Positions 57,919-64,000 of a stretch of DNA of 64,000 nucleotides are shown one piece after another. This stretch comes from Litchfieldia stipae (GTDB taxonomy: Bacteria; Bacillota; Bacilli; Bacillales; Bacillaceae_L): contig NZ_JACYHA010000006.1 in assembly GCF_014837155.1 (NCBI RefSeq), positions 62,001-126,000 on the forward strand, read 5' to 3'. The translations under genes and the position numbers were made by a program. Each line of letters opens with the position of its first letter. Position 1 is the first letter of the stretch. Below the pieces are notes generated by a model. The model ran no database searches and had not been told where the DNA came from. It saw nothing but the letters and a program-made list of their open reading frames with translations.

Positions 57919-58914
57919 ATGAATCAAAAACCATTAGCATTTCGAATGAGACCAAAACAAATTAGTGATATTATCGGACAACAGCATTTAGTTGGTGAGG
58001 GGAAAATCCTCTCTCGTATGGTGAAAGCAAAGCATCTAACTTCAATGATCCTTTATGGACCACCAGGTATTGGAAAAACCTCGATTGCAACAGCGATTGC
58101 AGGAAGCACAAATGTGAGCTACCGTACCTTAAATGCCGTAGTGAATAACAAAAAGGATATGGAAGTCGTTGTTGCAGAAGGAAAAATGTCGGGGAAAATC
58201 ATTCTGATTTTAGATGAGGTTCATCGGCTAGATAAAGCAAAGCAGGATTTTCTTCTCCCACATTTAGAAAGTGGCCTTGTGACATTAATTGGAGCGACGA
58301 CCAGTAATCCTTATCATGCCATCAATCCTGCAATTAGAAGTAGATGCCAAATCTTTGAGCTAAAACCTCTTTCACCCGAAGAAATAGTCACAGCACTGAA
58401 ACGAGCGATAAGTGATAAAGAAGACGGCTTAGGGGAAAAAGAGATTGAAATAAGTGATGATGCATTATCCTTTATTGCACATTCATGTGGAGGAGATGTA
58501 CGTTCAGCTTTAAGCGCCATTGAGCTTGCTGTCCTATCCACAGATGAAAATTCAGAAGGAATCATTCAAATTGATGTGGAAGCTGTTGAGGAATGTATCC
58601 AAAAAAAGAGTTTTGTTCATGATAAAAATGGTGACGCACATTATGATGTTCTTTCTGCTTTGCAAAAATCGATTAGAGGTAGTGATGTCAATGCTGCCCT
58701 TCACTATTTAGCTCGATTAATTGAAGCTGGGGACCTTGTAAGTATTAGTAGAAGATTATTAGTGATCGCCTATGAAGATATTGGACTCGCAAACCCACAA
58801 GCTGGGGGACGTGCGCTTGATGCAATTCAAGTCGCAGAAAGAATAGGGTTCCCAGAGGCGAGAAGAATCACTCGGTATTATTATTTAAATCCTTCCAAAA
58901 CTATAAACCCGTAA
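57919..58914 (+). CDS. rarA: RarA/MgsA replication-associated ATPase, C-terminally truncated
   Basis: 331 aa against about 420 for the family. Residues 1-314 are typical: LAFRMRPKQISDIIGQQHL, Walker A YGPPGIGKTSIATA, Walker B LILDEVHRLDKAKQ, and the later EAGDLVSISRRLLVIAYEDIG. After GFPEAR the conserved continuation (IPLANAVIELCL in B. subtilis) is replaced by about 16 unrelated residues and a stop inside a small hairpin. The lost part forms the tetramer interface. No remnant of it appears in the next 300 bases, so this is a rearrangement rather than a simple frameshift. ATPase motifs are intact. Confidence 0.85.
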   Translation: MNQKPLAFRMRPKQISDIIGQQHLVGEGKILSRMVKAKHLTSMILYGPPGIGKTSIATAIAGSTNVSYRTLNAVVNNKKDMEVVVAEGKMSGKIILILDEVHRLDKAKQDFLLPHLESGLVTLIGATTSNPYHAINPAIRSRCQIFELKPLSPEEIVTALKRAISDKEDGLGEKEIEISDDALSFIAHSCGGDVRSALSAIELAVLSTDENSEGIIQIDVEAVEECIQKKSFVHDKNGDAHYDVLSALQKSIRGSDVNAALHYLARLIEAGDLVSISRRLLVIAYEDIGLANPQAGGRALDAIQVAERIGFPEARRITRYYYLNPSKTINP

Positions 58915-59212
58915 GGGTTTTCCTTTCTACTTTTAAAAAATATCCCACCATAGCCACCATCATTAAAAATCACACACTTGTCCTTTCGACCGTAAGAATA
59001 ATAAGAATATTTTTAGTGAAAAGGTACAGATGATGAAATATGGACAATTGGAAGATATCCTTTTGACCGTTTTAACTTTCACCCTTCCATCATTCATGCA
59101 ATATTAAAACAATAATGATTTCTGAAGACAAGCGTTTCCTGGCTAAAAAGGTAGATGGCTTGTGGTAGAGACATTTGAGGATTTAATTATACTGGAATGC
59201 TGCCCCGTAAGC
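58915..59212. other. Non-coding junction DNA after truncated rarA
   Basis: No gene recognised. Starts with a hairpin AAACCC-GTAA-GGGTTT (58905-58920) whose loop is the rarA stop. A short frame near 59117 reads like a coding remnant (ISEDKRFLAKKVDGLW, then stop) but cannot be assigned. Confidence 0.5.
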
Positions 59213-59240
59213 TGAAAAAAAAGCCACTTATCAAGTGACT
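59213..59240 (-). terminator. Terminator after the 291-aa unknown gene
   Basis: Minus strand AGTCACTT, 3-base loop, AAGTGGCT, then eight T; overlaps the stop codon. Confidence 0.8.
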
Positions 59241-60114
59241 ATAGCTGAATCGTATAAGTAAACTCGTTATATTTATCAAATAATTTTAATTCACTTGGAT
59301 TAAAGTCAATTAATTCAAGTGTAATCTCCTGATTTTTCTTAATACCATTTACTGACATCCACTTTTCTATTTCATCTTCATTATTAATAATTTCATCTTG
59401 AATATGTCTTAATTGATTCATTATGTCGTTTAAAACCATAGAGTCCCTAGTGGAACTTCTTGCACTGTTTAATCCTAGTCCAGGCGGCATTAAGAATACT
59501 TTTTCCCCTTCACTATCATTGATACTGAAAAAGTATGTTATTCCGGCTTCCCTGAGTTTCTTTATATCACTAGAATCCGGTTCAGGGGAAATAGCAGATA
59601 CACCTGGAGCTATATATTTTTCAAGTAGTTCTGGCCAATAATTGTACATCATCTGAATAACTTCCTTATCCGACCAGTGCCCATGTGAAAATATGTTTAT
59701 AAAATACACTTTATTGTCATTCATATATGCAAATAATACTGGATCTCCTCTTTTCACCAAATTCTCTCCAGGTATCAATTCTTCACCCAAATGAAAGTGC
59801 ATTATTCCCCAATCGGAGAACATATCATCATATTTTGTTAAATCTGACGCTGTTCTATTAAAGTAGGGGACAATATCTCCACCAATTTCTATTATCTTTT
59901 CTAGTTTCTCAAATCCTTTTCTTACTGTTTCAGGACAATAAAACTCTCTAGACTTAAAAACTTTATGAGGTCCTTCAAATGCTTTCTTTCTTAAGTAAGA
60001 ATAATATTGAATGATCATATTTTCTTCGCTTTGATTCTCTGAAAATCTTAAGCCCTTTTCTTGAATCTTGCGTAGAACAACTTTTTTATAATCACTTTGT
60101 AATTCTATTTTCAT
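59239..60114 (-). CDS. Uncharacterised 291-aa protein of accessory region
   Basis: Not recognised. Predicted soluble; no signal peptide or membrane segment. The best-looking motif block is the middle: DDMFSDWGIMHFHLGE, then RGDPVLFAYMNDNKVYFINI and SHGHWSDKEVIQMMYNYWP, with closely placed His, Asp and Trp residues that could form a metal or nuclease-like site. The C-terminus contains a helical, charged stretch (LRHIQDEIINNEDEIEKWM). Strong ribosome site AAAGGGGG and its own terminator show it is a real gene. It neighbours a PLD-like protein next to a chromosome break, a setting common for defence or toxin genes, but no activity can be stated. Confidence 0.7.
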   Translation of the reverse strand: MKIELQSDYKKVVLRKIQEKGLRFSENQSEENMIIQYYSYLRKKAFEGPHKVFKSREFYCPETVRKGFEKLEKIIEIGGDIVPYFNRTASDLTKYDDMFSDWGIMHFHLGEELIPGENLVKRGDPVLFAYMNDNKVYFINIFSHGHWSDKEVIQMMYNYWPELLEKYIAPGVSAISPEPDSSDIKKLREAGITYFFSINDSEGEKVFLMPPGLGLNSARSSTRDSMVLNDIMNQLRHIQDEIINNEDEIEKWMSVNGIKKNQEITLELIDFNPSELKLFDKYNEFTYTIQL

Positions 60115-60283
60115 TACTAATCCCCCTTTATTAGTAAAAAGAAATTCAAATGACTTGTATTTTAAAAATTTATCATGCTGTAACTTCTTATCAAACTAAA
60201 GCAGTTACTTTAAGTACAATCCAATAAAAACTTTTAATTTCGAAAGGAGAATAGTTTATAATCGCCCTGTTATGCACTACAAA

Positions 60284-61048
60284 TTATCCGTTATTAGATA
60301 GTCGAAATATTTCCTTAAAGTTTTCCGTATACTGTTCAGCCAACTGTCTATCTACTGAGATAGTCAAATGTTCTTCATTTTGATTAGCCGTAGGTGTCCA
60401 ATTAAATGAACCATGTAAAACAACCGAATAATCAATAATACAATACTTAGAATGTAATCGATTATATTCCTTATAGCCCCATCTATTTACAACAATTGTT
60501 TCAAATTGTTCCTTCAATTTAGGGCACATTCTCTTATTTGATTCCTCATTTGAGATAAGAATACGAATATGAACTCCATTCTTTTGTTGATTATACAACT
60601 CTTGATACAATGCCTCATCTGTAAACCATGCAACGTTTATCCAAATTGAATGTTTAGCCATTCGTATACTTTGAATAATTTCCTCACGAATTTTTGAGAA
60701 AGTTGCCATATGAGATTGGATTTCCAAGTCATCTGAACTCGATATTTGTTTAGGACGAATTTGGATGTTGTCTAACTCATATCTATTATCTTCGGAATAA
60801 CAGTCAACAATCAAAGTTTCAAAGCTTGGAAGGAGGGTACGTGCCTCTTTAAGTAATGGGATTTTTGCACGGATAATTACATCTTCCCAATAGTGATTAC
60901 TTTTTCTAGCATAAACACCTGAGCTCAATAATTCGATCTCTGAATACATTAAAATTGTTAATAATTCAACTGCATCTTTATAGTTTTCCGAATCATATTT
61001 CAATGTCTCAATCATCGTTGAATAAAGTTTTAATTCCCGTTGCTTCAT
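60284..61048 (-). CDS. Single-HKD phospholipase-D-like protein
   Basis: 254 aa. C-terminal PLD domain (about 120-250): ESIWINVAWFTD-like segment (HSIWINVAWFTDEALYQEL), then LHSKYCIIDYSVVLHGSFNW, an HxKxxxxD catalytic motif followed by GSFNWT. Only one HKD copy, so it must dimerise, as Nuc-type nucleases do. The N-terminal 110 residues (LTILMYSEIELLSSGVYARK ...) are helical and unassigned. No signal peptide, so probably intracellular. Ribosome site AAGGAGC. Not overlapping its neighbour; 170 bases separate the two. Confidence 0.8.
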   Translation of the reverse strand: MKQRELKLYSTMIETLKYDSENYKDAVELLTILMYSEIELLSSGVYARKSNHYWEDVIIRAKIPLLKEARTLLPSFETLIVDCYSEDNRYELDNIQIRPKQISSSDDLEIQSHMATFSKIREEIIQSIRMAKHSIWINVAWFTDEALYQELYNQQKNGVHIRILISNEESNKRMCPKLKEQFETIVVNRWGYKEYNRLHSKYCIIDYSVVLHGSFNWTPTANQNEEHLTISVDRQLAEQYTENFKEIFRLSNNG

Positions 61049-61463
61049 TTATATAGCTCCTTCAAAAAATAATCTTTCCTTTTGGCAATATTAAAATTAT
61101 ATCATCCCTTCAACTAACCTGCTGCTTAAGTACAGAAATTTCTACAAAAAATACACTTCTCCTTCTTGAAGGTAAGCACCTGTTTGTTTAAGTACATTTC
61201 TTCTATAAACTTTGTCTATGTAAAAGCCATTGGTGTGGATAATACGACTTATAGAGAATAGGGATTCATTTAGAAATGGGGATCGCAGGGGTTGGCCTTC
61301 TATGGCCATTGACTTATATGTACTTGCCATATTGTTTTAAAAATTCCAAACAAAAGTTAATTAAAATCGTAAAATTACTTTTACAATTATCAAAAAGTGT
61401 ATGTACATTTATACATACACTTTTATCATAAAAATATATACTTAAATCGTAAAAATAGGTAGT
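61049..61463. other. Intergenic region with no convincing gene
   Basis: AT-rich. A 62-codon frame at 61142-61330 (minus) lacks a ribosome site and has no recognisable motif; it may be a gene fragment. TATACATACACTTTT-type repeats around 61397-61425 (ATGTACATTTATACATAC) give a small palindrome. Confidence 0.4.
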
Positions 61464-61743
61464 CTACGGCGTTTGTTTTTCTACATCCGAGTAAAACTGA
61501 TCAAGCCATTTAAGAACATCACGAAAAACAATTGGATTTAAAGAATAATATAAGTACTGACCCTTATTAGATGAATTTATTAATCCAGCATTTTTTAAGA
61601 TACGCAAATGTTTAGCGACTCCCATCTTACTCATTTCAAAAAATGTGTAGAATGTAGTAAGTTCACCTTTTTTTAGTAAAACCAACATTTTCCTACTATT
61701 TTTCATGTGATAAAGCTTTAAATAAATCGTTAATTGGTGACAC
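61464..61743 (-). pseudogene. Frameshifted ArsR-family repressor gene
   Basis: AGGAGG stands five bases before a GTG that opens MSPINDLFKALSHEK, the standard ArsR/SdpR-type N-terminus, but this frame stops at TAG within 16 codons. The next frame continues the same domain: NSRKMLVLLKKGELT, EMSKMGVAKHLRILKNAGLI, KGQYLYYSLNP. One base missing from the T5 run at 61699-61703 (A5 on the coding strand) explains the shift. The segment between ELT and EMSK also seems about two residues short. The downstream frame could start from an ATG at 61766 but that reads non-ArsR residues. Confidence 0.75.
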
Positions 61744-61794
61744 AGTTTCCTCCTAAGACTACACATAAGGAATAACTGATTTTTAAATCATAAT

Positions 61795-61876
61795 AAAAAT
61801 GGTGAAGATGTCAAATAGTTTATGATTATTCACAAGAAATACCAAAACAAATATAAACGTATCACTCACCATTTTT
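61795..61876. repeat. 11-bp inverted repeat around 60 bases
   Basis: AAAAATGGTGA (61795-61805) and TCACCATTTTT (61866-61876) are perfect inverses. It begins five bases after the TVP38 gene ends on the minus strand. Could be a long-loop terminator for that gene (T-run at the end) or a tiny mobile element; no target duplication is visible. Confidence 0.55.
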
Positions 61877-61880
61877 CCTT

Positions 61881-62429
61881 TTAATTTTTACTTATTTTTC
61901 TCATACAATAGATAAGCCCTACTATTGAAAGTATAACTATGATAAGTTTTCCTTCTGTCGTCCAATTGGTTACTTGGTTCACTGAATATGCTTCCATAAG
62001 TAGTGCCGGGATCTTTCCGATTATGCTTGCAAATAGAAATACAATTAGACTAACTTCACCTATTGCGGAGGCAAATGTCACCAAACCCGATGGAGCAAAA
62101 GGGAATAATCGCATTGAAAGTATTAGAATAAAAGCATCTTTTCCTTTAGTACCAAGGAGTTTAGATACTAGTGGATATCTATCCAGCTTTTTTCCCATAT
62201 ATCTTTTAAAACCCTTGCGGTATAGCCAAAATGATACAATTGCTCCTATCGTCTCTCCTAAAAAGGAAATTATTGTTCCCTTCCAATAACCAAAGACTAG
62301 GAGGTTTGCAGCTGTTATGAAGACACTGGGAATTACTCCAAGGATGCTGAAAAGAATATTAATCAGCAAACTGACTACAACAGCCAACTCTTTATAATTA
62401 ACTAGAACCTCCACTAGCTTATCTTGCAT
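61881..62429 (-). CDS. TVP38/TMEM64 (VTT-domain) membrane protein
   Basis: 182 aa with five to six helices and the VTT signature: FGYWKGTIISFLGETIGAIVSF and LSMRLFPFAPSGLVTFASAI, related to DedA. Family members are thought to scramble or flip lipids; specific role unknown. Ribosome site GGAGGAAGAGT. It follows the histidine kinase by 51 bases on the same strand, suggesting it is in the regulated unit. Confidence 0.88.
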   Translation of the reverse strand: MQDKLVEVLVNYKELAVVVSLLINILFSILGVIPSVFITAANLLVFGYWKGTIISFLGETIGAIVSFWLYRKGFKRYMGKKLDRYPLVSKLLGTKGKDAFILILSMRLFPFAPSGLVTFASAIGEVSLIVFLFASIIGKIPALLMEAYSVNQVTNWTTEGKLIIVILSIVGLIYCMRKISKN

Positions 62430-62480
62430 ACTCTTCCTCCGTGTACTTAGGCTCCTACAACCCTAGTGTATAAATCTCTT

Positions 62481-63860
62481 TTATATGTAACCTTCCAATT
62501 CTACCGTTACCTTTGTACCTTTTTCCAGCTCACTATATATGTTTATGTGACCACCATGAGCCTCAACAATTTCTTTGACAATTGACAAACCTAAACCAGT
62601 CCCACCTCTTTCGCGTGATCTTGACTTCTCAACCCGATATAAACGGTTAAATATAAAAGGAATGTCCTTTATTGGAATACCTATTCCTTCATCGTTTACA
62701 GATAACACAATTTTATTTTTAGTTTGGTTGTGTTCTACCTCTAATGTAACTCTACTATTCCTGTTTGAATATTTTAATGAATTATCTAGTAGGTTTATAA
62801 CCACTTGTTCAAATCTAGGTCTGTCTATCATAGAAATTAAACCATCTGGACAGGAATGAATTAATTCAATGCCCTTTTTATTAAAAGCCGGTCGAACCTT
62901 TTTGACAATCTTGTTTGTAAATTCACAAAGGTTAACCTTTTCCTTTTGAATTACAAAGCTATGTTCGTCAATTTTAGCCAAATCAAATAAATCTTTAACA
63001 AGACCAGATATATGCTCAGCTTCCTCAAATATAATTTGTAAATATTTATTTCTCTCCCCTTCACTTATCCCTTCACGCCTTGCGACATCGGCATATCCCT
63101 TCACATAAGTTAAGGGGGTTCGTAACTCATGAGAAATACTTGCGAGGAACTCATTCCTTTCCTTTTTTAAATGGTTTAAATCATTTGCTAATGTTTGAAT
63201 GCTATCTGCAAGTTCTCCTAATTCATCATAGCTCCTATGGCTTACAGAAACAGTAAAATCGCCCTTACTTAATCTTTCAGTTGCTTTTTTCATTCTGATT
63301 AAAGGGAGGGTTATTACTTTAGAAAGAAAAAACACTGTAATAACGGTTAGAATAATCGTCAGACTCCCAACCAACAAGAAATGTTGCTTTAATTTATAAA
63401 CCATTGTTTGTATTGAATTTGTATTCTTAAACATATACACATGGCCAATTAATTGATCATCAATCATAATTGGACTAACAGTGGAAATGTAAGACTCTGT
63501 TTCCCATCGATTTTCTACAATCATTCCCTCAAATGGAACAGGACCTCTTTCACGTTCCATAAGCTCTGTCATCGGTGATGTTAGCTCATTTGACTTAGCA
63601 AGCACCTTTCCATTATGAGTCATTATGACAACATCCGTTTCTGCTTCTGTTTCCATTAAAGCGACATGTTCAATTGTCGTTTCGTCAAAGCTTTTTTCTA
63701 AAACATGGCGATGACTTTCCCCTCTTGCTTTTAGTTCTGTTAACTCTTCGTCAATACGAGAGTCAACTAATCCGGTATATAAAAACGAAAATAATATGAT
63801 CTCAACAATTAAAATGAATGTGAAAAACAGTAGACCGAGCTTAAGTGATATTTTATTCAT
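62481..63860 (-). CDS. Membrane sensor histidine kinase
   Basis: 459 aa. Two membrane helices (about 8-30 and 160-182) flank an extracellular sensor of about 130 residues. HAMP (about 185-235), then the phospho-acceptor SISHELRTPLTYVKGY, N box NLLDNSLKYS, G1 NDEGIGIP, and G2 RGGTGLGLSIVKEI: an OmpR-partner (HPK1) type. ATG at 63860 after GGGGAAAATGA. The 140 bases upstream contain no response-regulator end, so the partner lies elsewhere or beyond a gap. Confidence 0.92.
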   Translation of the reverse strand: MNKISLKLGLLFFTFILIVEIILFSFLYTGLVDSRIDEELTELKARGESHRHVLEKSFDETTIEHVALMETEAETDVVIMTHNGKVLAKSNELTSPMTELMERERGPVPFEGMIVENRWETESYISTVSPIMIDDQLIGHVYMFKNTNSIQTMVYKLKQHFLLVGSLTIILTVITVFFLSKVITLPLIRMKKATERLSKGDFTVSVSHRSYDELGELADSIQTLANDLNHLKKERNEFLASISHELRTPLTYVKGYADVARREGISEGERNKYLQIIFEEAEHISGLVKDLFDLAKIDEHSFVIQKEKVNLCEFTNKIVKKVRPAFNKKGIELIHSCPDGLISMIDRPRFEQVVINLLDNSLKYSNRNSRVTLEVEHNQTKNKIVLSVNDEGIGIPIKDIPFIFNRLYRVEKSRSRERGGTGLGLSIVKEIVEAHGGHINIYSELEKGTKVTVELEGYI

Positions 63861-64000
63861 TCATTTTCCCCTTATATCTTTTATTTTCTATATTACTTTA
63901 TAACTATCAAGAAATTATGCAGATAGTAGTATCCTGTCTAATTTTATCATTTTTAATAATATCCAAGTTTATTGTTCACCATCTATTCAAATGTTCTGCA

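Noticed and set aside
58861-58914. rarA truncation as a simple frameshift
   Set aside because: None of the three frames after 58863 contains the conserved C-terminal sequence, so a frameshift alone does not explain it.
61142-61330. 62-codon minus-strand frame
   Set aside because: No ribosome site at any start and no recognised motif; left as a possible gene fragment in the intergenic entry.

Overview
The window is a low-GC, endospore-forming Firmicute chromosome of the Bacillaceae (Bacillus in the broad sense). The reasons are gene order nearly identical to two Bacillus subtilis regions (yqeV-dnaK operon-comE-yqeG, and mtnN-yrr-alaS-recD2-mnmA-cymR), sporulation genes (gpr, spoIIP, sigK, sda), natural-competence genes (comEA/EB/EC/ER), strong AGGAGG ribosome sites and frequent GTG/TTG starts. 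No rRNA or tRNA genes were seen.

Layout. 1-25 kb, almost all on the minus strand: start of mtaB, rsmE, prmA, the heat-shock set dnaJ-dnaK-grpE-hrcA behind a perfect CIRCE operator, hemW, lepA, spore genes yqxA-spoIIP and gpr, rpsT (plus), holA, yqzM (plus), the comE locus, then a tight run yqeM-rsfS-yqeK-nadD-yhbY-aroE-yqeH-yqeG (ribosome maturation, NAD, shikimate, GTPase). 25-34 kb is mixed: the checkpoint gene sda with a dense regulatory region (DnaA boxes plus a LexA-like palindrome), psd, pepF, a YjcZ-like small protein, an uninterrupted sigK (no skin element), a minimal tyrosine recombinase, a K+/Na+ antiporter, mgtE and a fluC pair. 34-35.5 kb has no large gene but carries an intergenic repeat cluster and a run of very small ORFs, including yrzI, behind a near-consensus promoter, a 30-codon upstream ORF and two tandem terminators. 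35.4-57.6 kb is the conserved yrr block: mtnN, yrzA, yrrS, pbpI, greA, udk, trhP2-trhP1-trmR (tRNA U34 modification), mltG, yrzB-ruvX-ireB-alaS (alaS behind a T-box), yrrI, yrzQ, yrzR, yrrD, recD2, yrrB, mnmA-iscS-cymR and a YczE-like membrane protein.

At about 58.86 kb the conserved block ends inside rarA, which loses its C-terminal part. Beyond it lies accessory DNA: an unrecognised 291-aa protein, a single-HKD phospholipase-D-like protein, a frameshifted ArsR-type regulator, and a TVP38/VTT membrane protein paired with a sensor histidine kinase that has no visible response regulator within the window.

The most interesting signals are the yrzI small-ORF/attenuator locus, the sda control region (DnaA boxes, LexA-like site, hairpin between Shine-Dalgarno and start), the greA terminator whose 3' arm contains the pbpI Shine-Dalgarno, the rarA break with the uncharacterised pair next to it, and a recombinase with Lys in place of the first catalytic Arg. 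All calls come from reading the sequence and from family knowledge; no database search was run.
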